Positions 53,249 through 64,000 of a stretch of DNA of 64,000 nucleotides are shown here, piece after piece. A model generated the notes under the pieces. It ran no database searches, was not told the DNA's origin, and was given only the letters and a program-made list of their open reading frames with translations. The stretch's first letter is position 1, and each line of letters begins with the position of its first letter. The position numbers and the translations under genes are program-made. The stretch comes from Zasmidium citrigriseum (Eukaryota; Ascomycota; Dothideomycetes; Mycosphaerellales; Mycosphaerellaceae): assembly GCA_002786025.1 (NCBI GenBank), contig NHNW01000014.1, forward strand, positions 682,001-746,000, written 5' to 3'.

Positions 53249-56200
53249 CTATCCCATGACCAACGCCAAAAGCGCCATACGCACAAACATACCATACTTC
53301 ATCTGGCGGAAGTAAGCCGCACGCGGGTCATCGTCCACCTCGGCCGCAAGTTCCATGTTGCGAGGCAGAGGATGCATGACGATCATGTTCTTCTTCGCAT
53401 CACGGAGCGTCTTACTGTTGACGACCAGCTCGTCCTTGACTTGCTCGTAGAGATCCTGGTCCTCGAAGCGCTCTTTCTGCACACGGGTGCAGTAGAGGAC
53501 GTCGGTGTTGGCAATGATCTCAGGCGTGAGGCGGTCGGAGACGGCGCCAAGCTGACCGCGGCTCTCCACTGCGGCTTTGACTTTGCTCGGAAGGGCGAGT
53601 TGAGGATGGGCCGCGAGCTGGATTTTGACGTTGTAGTGGCGGAGGACTTCGCAGAGGGAGTGGACGGTACGGCCGTACTTCAGGTCACCGGTGAAAGTGA
53701 TGGTAAGACCGTTGACAGTACCTAGTTCCTCACGGATGGTGAAGAGATCGAGGAAGGCCTGCGTTGGGTGCTCGCGGGCGCCATTGCCAGCGTTGATTAT
53801 GGGGTGGTCGGCGGCCTTGGCAGCGATCTCAGCGCTGTCGCCTTCAGGGTGTCGGAGGACGATGGCATCGCCGTATTGGTCAAGGGTGCGGATGGTATCT
53901 TCAAGCGACTCGCCCTTCTTCGTGCTGGAATGGGCCTCGTTGATCATGATCGTAGTACCACCGAGACGCTTCATGGCGGCATCGAAAGAGGCGGAGGTGC
54001 GGGTCGATGGTTCGAAGAACATCTCGCAGAGAACACGGCCCTTGAGGATATCCAGAGAGCCATCACGCTCAACGCCCAGTCTCATCTCAGCAGCCACAGT
54101 GAAGAGGAGATGCAAGTCTTCCTTGGTCAGGCCCTTAACCGACAAGATGTCCTTGCCCTTGAATGGGGATCTCTTCAACAACTCAGGCAGCGGCTCGGAG
54201 ACCTCGATTTGAGGCTGAACCAATGGTGCAGTTGGAACCTCAGAGAATGTCTGGTAGTCGACTCTGCTGATGTTGAAGTCGTAGTTTCGCGCAATACCCT
54301 CGATGAGGATCTTGGCGATCTTGACGTTCGTGACCAGTGGGGTCTGGAAGTCGACAGCCATACGGCGAGTGCGGTAGCCCTTGCTCATGTAGTTGGCCGG
54401 ACGTCTGAACTTGTTGCTCGAAGGCAAGTTGATGTACAAGTCGATGAGGTTGTTGGCGAGAGCGTGAGTCAGGGAGTACTCCTCTCTCTGATCCTCGCTT
54501 CCCAAGGCTTCGAGGAACTTGCAAGGGATGTTGTGCTCTTCCAAGAAATCGGCGGTTCCGGCGGTGGCGAATAGAGTGAATCCCATCTTGTGCAACTGCT
54601 CGACTGGCTTCAACATCTCCATCTTGTCCTTGAAGGTACCAATAGACAGGAGGATGTTCTTCTTAGGAAGCTTGAAGCCAGTAGAGAGGAGACCCTTCAT
54701 GTACGCCTCGTACTTGGTACGACCGAAGCAAGCGACCTCTCCAGTGGATGCCATCTCAACACCCATGACAGGGTCGGCGCCCTGAAGTCGAGAGAAGGAG
54801 AACTGAGGCACCTTGACACCGACGTAGTCAGGTGGAATGTTCAATGGTGGGTATTCCCGTACTGGCAATCCCGTCATAGCCTTCGTAGCCATCTCGATGA
54901 GGTCCAGGCCCATGACCTTCGAGACGAATGGGAAGGATCGCGAGGCGCGGACGTTGCATTCGATGACCTTGATCTCGTTGTCCTTGGCGATGAACTGGAT
55001 GTTGTAGGGACCAGTCACGTTGAGAGCATCACCGATTTTGCGGGTGGCGTCCTCGATCTTGCGAACGGTCTCTGGGTCGAGATCCTGCGGAGGCAGGATC
55101 AGAGTGGCATCTCCAGAATGGACACCGGCGTTCTCAACGTGCTCCGAGACGAAGTGACCGATCATGGTACCATTGCGGGCAACAGCGTCCATTTCGATCT
55201 CCTTGGCTCCCTCGATGTATTTGGTGATGACAACAGGGTGCTCTTTGGACACTTCCACAGCCAGTGCCAGGTAGTTCTTGAGGTCGTGCTCGCTGTAGAC
55301 CGTGTTCATGGCAGCGCCAGACAGCACATACGACGGTCTCACGAGGACTGGGTAGCTGACACGGTTGCAGAAGCTCTTAGCCTCATCGATGCTGGTCAGT
55401 TCCTTCCACTCTGGCTGGTCCACTCCGAGGCGGTCCAGCATGCGGGAGAATTTGTAGCGGTTCTCGGCGGTATCAATCATCTCTGGCGAGGTTCCAAGGA
55501 TCTTAACGTTGGACCTGTACAGAGGCAGAGAGATGTTGTTCGAGGTCTGGCCACCCATGGAGAGGATGACGCCGCTGGAGTGCTCGAGCTGGTAGATGTC
55601 TAACACCGTTTCGAGTGTAATGCCGTAGGGTCGTCAGTATAGTCACTCATGAAAGATCGAATTTCAGTTCACTCACTTCTCGAAGTAGAGACGGTCAGCC
55701 TCATCGTAATCGGTGGACACCGTTTCTGGGTTATCTTTTCTCGCAGTCAGTAGCTGTTTGAGCCATCGCATCATTGTACAAACTCACAGTTCACCATGAC
55801 CTGCGCGGGGAACAGTTAGCCAATGTCTTCCAAGACGAATGTCCAGGAGATCAACTTACAGTCTTGTAACCATTCTCTCTCAACGTCCGGACGGCCCTCA
55901 CAGAGCACCAATCGAACTCGACAGAAGAACCAATACGGTAAACACCAGAGCCAAGAACCATAACACCCCGATCATCAAAGGAGATGTCATGCTCCTTGCC
56001 ATTGTACGTTAAGTACAGATAGTTAGTAAAAGCCGGGAACTCAGCCGCAACAGTATCAATCTGCTTGACAATCGGCGTGATTTGGTGCTCAAGTCTGGCA
56101 CGACGAACATGGGGCTCATTGCTATCCCAGAAGATGGAGAGCTGCTTGTCGGAGAATCCCATCTCCTTGGCCTTGCGGAAGAGGCTGCTGGGGATGCTCT

Positions 56201-59082
56201 CGACGCTGTACGAGGTCATGAGCTTGCCGAAGTCGCTGAGGCCCTTGAGTTTTCGCAGGAACCACTTGTCGATCTTGGTCATCTCCCAGATCTTGTCGAC
56301 GGAGTAGCCGCTGTGCATGGCGTTGGCGAGGGCGAACATGCGCTGGTCGGATGGGGTTTGCAGTTCGGTGTCGACGTCGATGGACATGAGGGCTGGTCGG
56401 TCGTGGAAGCCCAGGTTGCTTGGGTCGACGGCTCTGATGGCTTTCTGAATAGCTTCTTCGAATGTTCGTCCGATACTCATGACTTCACCGACACTCTTCA
56501 TCGAGGAGCCGAGGAGAGTTGACACTCGCGTGAACTTCTTCAGATCCCATCGCGGGATCTTGACAACCACGTAGTCGAGCGAGGGCTCGAAGCAGGCGCA
56601 AGTGACCTTGGTGACGGTGTTCTTGATCTCGTTGAGTGGGATGTTGAGACCGAGCTTGGCCGCAATGAAGGCGAGTGGGTATCCAGTGGCCTTCGACGCC
56701 AGCGCCGAAGATCTCGACAGACGAGCGTTTACTTCGATGATGCAGTATTCCCTGCTCTCTGGGTTGAGTGCGTACTGAATGTTACACTCACCGACGACGC
56801 CAAGATGCCGAATAACTCGCACGGCCGTCGTCCTCAACATGTTGTAGTCTTCGTCGGACAGCGTCTGCGAGGGAGCCACAACGACTGAGTCGCCGGTATG
56901 GATACCTAGTGGGTCGAAGTTCTCCATGTTACAGACGGTGATGCAGTTGTCTTGCGCGTCTCGAACAACTTCGTACTCGATCTCCTTCCAGCCCTTCATA
57001 CTGCGCTCGACAAGAACTTGCGGGCTGGCAGCGAATGCCTTGTGGCAAAGGTCGATGAGCTCTTGCTTGTTGTTGGCGAATCCACTGCCCAAGCCACCAA
57101 GAGCGTAGGCGGCACGAACAATAACGGGGTAGCCGATGCCCTCAACAGCTTCGAGAGCCTCTTCCATGTTGTTGGCAGACTTCGACTTCGCGCTCGGGGC
57201 GCCGATGGAGTCCATGCTTCGCGCAAACTTTTCGCGGTCCTCCGTGGTAATGATGGTGTCGATGGGCGTTCCGAGCACCTTGACGCCAAGCTCCTCGAAC
57301 TCATCCTTGAGAGCGATACCGACTGACAGCGCAGTCTGGCCACCAAAAGTGCAGTAGATCGCGTCCGGGCGCTCCTGCTTGATGACCTTGCGGACGAACT
57401 CAGGGTTGACTGGCAAGAAGTAGACCTTATCGGCGAGACCCTTGGATGTCTGGATCGTCGCGATATTCGGGTTGATGAGGATGGTGTAGATGCCCTCTTC
57501 CTTGAGAGCCTTGATGGCCTGGCTACCAGAGTAATCGAACTCTCCTGCTTGACCAATGCTCAAACCACCACTGCCCAGGACAAGGACCTTCTTTGGTGTG
57601 AGTCGAGGCTTCAAGGCGGCGTTCTTAGCCGCGTTTCCACCAGGGAAAGATACTGGCGTCTGCATGAGCTTCGAGTCCTTGATGACGTTCATGATGGTGC
57701 CGATGAAGACGTCGAAGAGGAACTCGGTGTCTCGTGGTCCGGGCGTGCTTTCCGGGTGGAACTGCACACTGAAGTATGGGCGGCTCACATGTCGAATACC
57801 CTCGTTGCTGTGATCGTTGGCATTGACGAACAGTTCGCTCCAGCCCTCTGGGAGAGTCTCCGAGTCGACAGCATAACCGTGGTTCTGGGATGTGATGTAG
57901 CACTTGCCTGAGAGCAGGTTCGTGCAGGGTATGTTGTGTCCACGGTTACCGAACTTCATCTTCAGCGTCTCTGCGCCAGCCGCACGAGCGAGAAGCTGGT
58001 GTCCCAAACAGATACCAAAGATCGGTACTCTCGCCTCTTCCATCGTCTTCTGAATGTTCTTGACCGTCTGCTGCATCATGGCTGGGTCACCTGGTCCGTT
58101 GGAGATGAAGAGACCATCGTACTCCTTGCCTGCCAGCTGGGGGAAGTCGTAATCCCATGGCACGACCTCGACCTCGACTCCTCTTGAGACCAAGCATCGC
58201 AGCTGGTTGTATTTAAGACCGACATCGACGCACAAAACACGAACAGCTCTACCAGACGGGTGACGCAACGCAACGGACGCAGTTGGGGAATAAATCTTGG
58301 GCTTCTTGATTGAGACTGAGATACGAATCAGGACTAGAACTACGTGCTATGGGTGGTAAGTCAGACTTACCGTCGGCGACCAGATTCCTGATGTTTGGAT
58401 CGTAAAATTCGATTTCCTCATAGACTGCCACCTCTTTTGACCTGCCAAAGTAGCCCTCAGGGCCATTGGCTCCGTTCATGCCATTGGGTCTCAGGGCGCT
58501 GTTGACGCCATTGAGATCTGGGACGCCGGGTGTCATGGCAGGCGTCGTGCCGTTGGGTGTCATGGCGCCACTCTGGGAGGTAGTGCCATTGATGACTCTC
58601 TTCGTGCCGGTCTGCATGAGCAGGCGGCCCAGCATGCTGCCCTTCTCTCGGATCCTCTTGGTGAGAGCTCTGGTGTCCACGCCGCAGATGGCGGGCACGT
58701 TCTGCTCCTTCAGCCATTGGCCCAGGGACGAAGTAGCCAGGTAGTGTGAGTAGTCCTCGCCACAATACGAGGCCACGACAAGACCTGCGATGTGGATTTC
58801 GAAGGCCTCGAAGTGGGCGGGGAGGTCGGGTAAGATGGGGTCTTTGGCGTCTCGAGGCGGCACGCCGTAGTTGCCCACGAGCGGGAATGTGATGACGAGG
58901 ATCTGGCCGCGGTATGACGGGTCCGTAATGGACTCAGGGTAGCCGACCATGCCCGTCTGGAAGACCAGCTCGCCGGCGACGCTGCGCTGAGCACCAAAGC
59001 TGCGGCCCTCGGCGAAGCGAATGGCGTCGTCGCCGCTCTTGACCTCGAGGGCCATCATGCCGCCCGTCTCCTGCTCGGCCAT
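53249..59082 (-). CDS. carbamoyl-phosphate synthase-aspartate transcarbamoylase fusion (Ura2/pyrABCN type) without DHOase-like domain, 1870 aa
   Basis: Catalyses the first two steps of pyrimidine synthesis. Exons: 58371-59082, 55860-58315, 55788-55800 (13-nt microexon), 55677-55734 and 53249-55622. Domains: glutamine amidotransferase (GICLGHQ with Cys about 340, and VQFHPES), CPSase halves ([19 protein letters not shown] and [19 protein letters not shown]), a regulatory MGS-like part ([16 protein letters not shown]), and ATCase ([27 protein letters not shown]). After VDYQTF only about 30 residues precede the ATCase start FKGKDILSV, so the DHOase-like domain of about 340 residues known in yeast Ura2 is absent. 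The last intron (55623-55676) has donor GTGAGT but ends GG instead of AG; with it the frame reads [17 protein letters not shown]. An NGT-rich insertion sits in the amidotransferase part near residues 180-215. Confidence 0.9.
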
Positions 59083-59729
59083 GTTTGAATGCAGCTTGTC
59101 ACCTCTGTGGCCGTGTGAGAGGGCAAGGACCAAAAGTTGATAGGAAGGAAAAAAGGTTGCGAGTGTTTCTGCACAAGATATTTCTGCCCGCGCTTGTGCC
59201 TGCAGGGCCGTGCGCGCTTAAACAGAATAAAGTTTAGCGCCGATGCACCCCACTGAGCAGCGATCGACAGAAACGTCACCGTCACGAGCATCGAGACCAC
59301 CAACGCCAATGCTACCACATTCTTAGCATATGAATATACTGTTCCAGTGATAACTCATTCGTGGAATGCAATCGACATAGCTTACAGCTCAACATGAAAG
59401 AGATGGTCAGATCGCAAGCAGAGACTTGTTATCATTAAAGTTCCAGCCATACATCATCTGGTATCTTCATCCGAAACATTCGCCCTCACCGCATCCAACG
59501 CCTTGATCCTTTTGGTGTCCGTCCGTTACATACGTCAATCCGTAGACATCATTGAGCTGATCCGGCTGCATGTGAAGACCGGCAATTCATGCATACGTGA
59601 CTTGGCGACGTTTCCCCAAATTGGTAATTCTCCAAGGTCGGCAGAATGTCCATGGCATTACAGCCTCGCCAAATGGTCTCAGGGATCTGCTTCATAGTAG
59701 AAGTTCTCGTACTCATACTGCTTCAATGC
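59083..59729. other. intergenic, nothing recognised
   Basis: Promoter of the CPSase-ATCase gene and 3' flank of the MFS gene, both minus. The stretch next to 59082 is 5' leader. No supported gene. Confidence 0.4.
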
Positions 59730-61274
59730 CTATTCCGCCGCGAACTTCTTCAGTCTTGGCAGAGCTGCCCAGCATCCAAGCATCAGAACATAAGTCCCAA
59801 TGCAGATCGGGTGCAAGACATAGGTCCCAGCGCCTTGAGCAATCAATCCTGTCAAGAACGGGACCACGGCGCCACCGCTGGAACCCATGCTGCTGATGAA
59901 GCTGATTGACGTGGTTTGCAGGTTTCCTGGCAGCAACTTTGTGAAGATGGTGGCTGCGCATGGATAGACCGGACCCAGCAGTAGACCAAGGATAGCCACT
60001 GAAACCGCATCTCCGATCACATTAGGTATGAACCATGCCATCAGCTGGAAGATGATGACTCCGATCCCCATCGCGAAGACGAAACGCTTCTCGCCGACTC
60101 GGTGCGCCACATGCGTGAGGGTGAATCGTCCGAGAGTAATGCCTGCCCAGAAGCCTGCTGTCACATAGCCGACCTTGGCTGGGTCTCCGTTGCGGTAGTT
60201 GATCAGATACGAGATGAACCATCCCGACTCCGATACCTCCGCACCCTGGTAACAGAAGATGAATAGGGCTCCGATAATGGTCGTCTTGTTCTTGAGAGCG
60301 CGACCTATTAGTCTCAGCTTGCTTGGTTGGCCCATCTCGGCAGCGGCTTGTCGACTGGCAATTTGGTGCAGGCTGTTGGCAAACTGAGTGGTGCCCTCCT
60401 TCTCGTAGCTCCAAAACGCCCAGCCGGCGAAGAAGAAGCAAAATGCACGGATCCCGATGGTAATGAGATAGAATCGAGCCCAGTGAATGCCATTCGATAC
60501 CATGGCCGTAGCTATTATTGGTGCGACAATACCTCCGATCCCGTAGGAACCGTGTGCAAAGCCAAGAATCACGGTGGAGTCGGCGAGGTTGGCGCAGAAG
60601 ACATTATTGAGACCTAGGTTGACCGCATTCCCGAAGCCCATCAACAGGTAAGCAACAACCACGACCGGAAACGGTGGCGAGCAGGCGATGACCACATATG
60701 CCGCTATCATGCAGCTCTCCGATGCCATTAGTGTCTTTGCTCGTCCCAACTTGTGCATGATGATGTCCGTGGCAAAGGCGGCGAGGATGAAGCCGACAGC
60801 GTTCGTAATCCAGATGAGCGAAACGATTGCATACCCGATATTGTACCAGTCTTCGATGTACGGAATCAGGGCACCAGGGGCACTGTCGCTCATGCCGTTG
60901 CCGAAATAGATGAGACAACACGCCAGCACCCTCCACTTATTCATCTTGGGATACCAGAAGCTGGGCATCACGGATGCTGCTGTGTCCTGCTTCGGGGTAG
61001 GTGGTTGGCTCCTCTCCAGCTCATCTGGAGTCTTGTGTGATCCGCTATCCCATCCCGGAGTGTAGGCTTCAACTGGTGTTTGTGGTTCGGCAGGAGTAAT
61101 GGCCGCGTCGTACGTCTTCTTATCGAGAGAGCCGCCATAGTCTGAGAGTTCGATGGCATCAAGTTCCTTGACTGAGGGTCCTTTCGTCTCCGATTTTCTT
61201 CCCGATGATCTGGTCTCTTCTGTGTTGGTGTTAGATTGGATTTCCAATCCGGCAGCAAACATGGAAGACGCCAT
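59730..61274 (-). CDS. MFS transporter, Bsc6-like, 514 aa
   Basis: Single exon; the first true ATG is at 61274 (MASSMFAAGLEIQSN). Residues 1-105 are a polar cytosolic tail rich in Thr, Ser and Pro. About twelve hydrophobic segments follow, starting at KWRVLACCLIYFGNGMSDSA. Notable blocks are DIIMHKLGRAKTLMASE (helix 2-3 loop), YLLMGFGNAVNLGLNNVF, GFAHGSYGIGGIVAPIIAT and FWAGITLGRFTLTHV, the pattern of the fungal family related to yeast Bsc6 and to fucose/glucose-type MFS carriers. Substrate unknown. Divergent from the Svf1-like gene. Confidence 0.87.
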   Translation of the reverse strand: MASSMFAAGLEIQSNTNTEETRSSGRKSETKGPSVKELDAIELSDYGGSLDKKTYDAAITPAEPQTPVEAYTPGWDSGSHKTPDELERSQPPTPKQDTAASVMPSFWYPKMNKWRVLACCLIYFGNGMSDSAPGALIPYIEDWYNIGYAIVSLIWITNAVGFILAAFATDIIMHKLGRAKTLMASESCMIAAYVVIACSPPFPVVVVAYLLMGFGNAVNLGLNNVFCANLADSTVILGFAHGSYGIGGIVAPIIATAMVSNGIHWARFYLITIGIRAFCFFFAGWAFWSYEKEGTTQFANSLHQIASRQAAAEMGQPSKLRLIGRALKNKTTIIGALFIFCYQGAEVSESGWFISYLINYRNGDPAKVGYVTAGFWAGITLGRFTLTHVAHRVGEKRFVFAMGIGVIIFQLMAWFIPNVIGDAVSVAILGLLLGPVYPCAATIFTKLLPGNLQTTSISFISSMGSSGGAVVPFLTGLIAQGAGTYVLHPICIGTYVLMLGCWAALPRLKKFAAE

Positions 61275-62044
61275 CGTGCCCTTCGATGCTCCAGGAGAAA
61301 GGCGCCGCTCGCGGCCGTTGCAGCTCACTCGTGGCACTTCAAGAAAGGTTCGTTGCAAGCGATCCTCACGGGTGCGTCAAGTAGAAGGTTTGCTGAATGA
61401 GTGATCGGAAGCTCAGTTTGCTCTCCTCTGGCGGAGATGTCGATTCTGCAGAGAGAGAATTTGACGAGAAAGACAGGTAAGAGAGGGCCAGATGCGGTCT
61501 GCAGACGTTGAGGAGAAACAGCAGAAGATACTACCTTAGCTTGTAGTCATGCTGCATTCTTGTCAATCCAATGGCGGTTCAAACTGATTTCGGTGACCAC
61601 CAGCGGGATCTCATGCCTTGTTTGGTAGTTCCGCCAGTCTCTCCGCGCCTGTGGTTTCTTTGTAGTCATCATTGAGTGCTTGGATGGCGGAGAAAGTGCT
61701 GCTTTGGTGGGGATGTCCGCATACCAGCACGTGGGCTGATAAATCGACGTCGGCAGCATGTGAATGTTGCAGAGGACATGGTAGAGGACATGGGAGGTAA
61801 GAGGTCAGGTGGGCTTGGAAGCGTTGGTGTTCGCGGTCAACATATTTGACTACAGAGGTGTTTTGGCTCAACTTGTTGGCGCCGGCATGAGCGGGCCTCC
61901 AACGCCGGTGATGTCAGGCAAGTGGGATGAAAAGCGCGGCTCATGCTGGGCAACTACACCGCAGACAACATCAACCATCTCGTTGTCGTAATCCATGAAC
62001 ACAACAGCTGAATACGAGTAAGAGAGAAACGATTTCCAGTCAAG
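61275..62044. other. divergent promoter region
   Basis: Space between the MFS gene (minus) and the Svf1-like gene (plus). Frames inside lack motifs. The sequence TCCTCACGGGTGCGTCAA and purine-rich runs near 61440-61490 are leader-like. No gene is called. Confidence 0.4.
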
Positions 62045-63334
62045 ATGTTCAACTGGGTCAAGCAGACGCATGTGCGAACCCAATCCCCATTCTCCCGCCG
62101 CCGCACTAACCCATCGACTGCAGCGTGGGCATCACGGACCACCACTATGGTCCTGAGGGCATCCAATCCGTAGCGAAGCAGGCAACCGAGACGCCCTGCA
62201 CCGAGCTCACCAAGAACGACCTTGCCTGGGAGGTCATTGACGGTACCAATGTCGAGACCAAGACCTTTTACGTAGTCGGCGACAATGGCCGCATCGCCTT
62301 GGCCCAGATCATCTACAGCAATGTCATGTAAGGATCAATAAGAGAAGGACATATTCTAATGGCTGCTGATGTGTGAAATCAAGGGGTGTACGGACGACCG
62401 CTCAGTTCAGCAGCAAGATCTTCTCCAACGATCCCAGCAAGCCGCACCTCTGGACCTCCGACAACCTCCACAACTTCCACTTCTCCAAGGACCACCAGAA
62501 CTTCAAGGCCGATGGCTGTTCAATGGATATCAGCGAGGATGGAAAGAGCTATCACATTCAGTCATCAACCAGCAAGGATGCAAAGGTGGACCTGAAGTTC
62601 ACTCAGGTGACACCAGGCTTCGTGGTGGGCAAGAACGGAACAAGCACTTTCGGCACGGATCCAGCACACCCATGGGGCAAGATGTACCACAAATTCTGGC
62701 CCAGATGTCGAGTTGAGGGCAGCATTGAGACCAAGGATGGTCCGGTTGACTTCAAGGGCCTGGGTCTGTTCATTCACGCCATGCAGGGCATGAAGCCACA
62801 TTTTGCAGGTGAGTGACATCAAGCTTTGAGGAAGGATTGGGTCGCTGAGATGTGACAGCCGCCAAATGGAACTTTGCTTGGGTGCCAGCACCAACCTACA
62901 CCGCCGTCATGATGGAGTACACCACCCCACCCTCATACGGAGAGACTGTCGTCAATGTGGGTGGTCTCGTTAAGGACGGCGAGATCGTGTTCGCAGGTGC
63001 TTCGCCATCAACAAAAGCTCAACACACCGAAATCAAGGGCGATCCAGAGCCCAACTGGCCAGAGCCCGGCGCCGTTGCCTTTACGTGGGATGGCAAGACC
63101 AAGGACGGCAAGGACGTACACGCTGAAGTCAAAAGCGCGCTCACCAGGGTCGACCGTATCGATGTTATGGGAGAGGTGCCCAAGTTCGTGAAGCAGATCG
63201 TTGCAGGCGCCGCCGGAACGAAGCCATACATTTACCAGTACACGCCGAAGGTTGACCTGAAGGTTAATGTCGGTGGGGAGGAGAAGGAAGAGTCAGGCGC
63301 GCAGCTATTCATGGAGGCGACATTCATCTCGTAA
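62045..63334 (+). CDS. Svf1-like survival factor / lipocalin-type ceramide carrier, 375 aa
   Basis: Exons: 62045-62067, 62124-62327, 62384-62808 and 62859-63334. Exon 1 encodes only MFNWVKQ plus two bases; the intron has a GC donor (GCATGT) and a CACTAAC branch site. The second intron uses the acceptor AAG. The joined protein reads [20 protein letters not shown], then IQSVAKQA, the amphipathic start of Svf1 proteins. Two lipocalin-like halves follow: [20 protein letters not shown] with ARIAL-type strands, then [21 protein letters not shown], then [15 protein letters not shown]. Yeast Svf1 promotes survival under oxidative stress and moves ceramides from ER to Golgi. Length fits (about 380). 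The GC-AG reading of intron 1 is required for frame. Confidence 0.9.
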
Positions 63335-64000
63335 GGATCGCATTTGAATGATGGATACGGTACAGCATTCTTGTTTCGACATGCTGGAGTTGGTGGATGA
63401 AAGGCACGACAGCGACTCGTAATTACCCTACCTCTTGACCCCATGACCGGCATGCATTATGTGGCTATGGCCTACCCAAGCTTACATACGGGACAGATTA
63501 ATGACATGAGAATAGATTGTTCAGTCTCCCAAGATCCACTTCTTCTCGTATCATCACCCCGCCATGCCGTCTGTCGCATTCGACGAGCTTCCTTGATCGC
63601 ATCACCACGACTGCAACGACTGCAAACACTCGCCGCGACTGCCACATCCAAACGCCACGGAAGAAGCCGCATGAATCTACAGTGACCCAGTCTCCGCGCC
63701 TTCCATGCCGGGCTATGCGCATGTGCGTCGTCCGAGCAAAGTGAAAGATGGAGCGCGGACTTCAGAGCGTGCGTTTCCCAACCACTCCCGACGTGTTTTC
63801 ACACTTTCACCTTCCATCCGCTGCTGCTTGCCCATCCGTTGGGAGCCTCCCAGGACATGCCTTCGAACCTGGAGCTTCACTCTGGAGCCCGTTTGCATTC
63901 TGGGCTAGAATTCACATGTGAAAATCGGCTATACTACGGCTCGCTAAAGCAGCGCTTGCAAACGCTGCCGTCGCGACAGGAAGTAATAAATTTGAAGGCG
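63335..64000. other. gene-free right edge
   Basis: 3' flank of the Svf1-like gene. Open frames are short and without motifs. A gene could begin beyond the window. Confidence 0.4.

Noticed and set aside
54590..55603. 337-codon frame on the plus strand inside the CPSase-ATCase gene
   Set aside because: It is the antisense shadow of a strongly conserved coding exon.

Overview
This 64 kb window is nuclear DNA of a filamentous ascomycete. The gene content points to this: Zn2Cys6 regulators, HET-domain proteins, a CYP505-type fused P450-reductase, a fused CPSase-ATCase, a questin-oxidase-like protein, and many short GT-AG introns of about 50-70 nt. The style suggests Dothideomycetes, perhaps Capnodiales, but that is an inference from gene content. 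I read 30 protein-coding genes. No rRNA, tRNA or CRISPR was recognised. Exon joins were worked out by hand from reading frame, splice consensus and family motifs.

Layout. 0.6-8 kb: a small secreted protein, a HET protein, a FAD monooxygenase with a suspicious 25-nt gap, and two tandem BTB-like paralogues. 8-17.4 kb: two related type II membrane glycosyltransferase-like proteins flank a TPT-family transporter and UDP-glucose dehydrogenase, with a 344-bp Mutator-like MITE between transporter and dehydrogenase. 17.5-22.2 kb: a ubiquitin hydrolase, then a D-galactonate dehydratase beside a Dal5-type permease. 22.2-24.9 kb: 2.8 kb without a supported gene. 24.9-30.7 kb: a giant secreted protein built from repeated phase-0 exons. 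31-39 kb: an EthD protein, the fused P450-reductase and a Zn2Cys6 regulator. 39-45.5 kb: a second HET protein and four tandem 2EXR-like paralogues. 45.8-53 kb: a questin-oxidase-like protein, a TAXI/TRAP-type solute-binding-like protein divergent from a Zn2Cys6 regulator, and a NAD(P)-binding protein. 53-63.3 kb: housekeeping genes, namely the CPSase-ATCase protein, a Bsc6-like MFS carrier and an Svf1-like protein.

How genes may work together. The 8-17 kb block pairs supply of UDP-glucuronate with a Golgi-type transporter and two glycosyltransferase-like proteins. The dehydratase and permease look like a sugar-acid uptake and catabolism pair. The 48-51 kb pair looks like a regulator and its target sharing a promoter.

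The most unusual points are: a CPSase-ATCase fusion that lacks the DHOase-like domain and appears to need a GT-GG intron; the phase-0 repeated-exon architecture of the giant protein; a bacterial TAXI-type binding protein in a fungus; and a high share of GC-AG introns.
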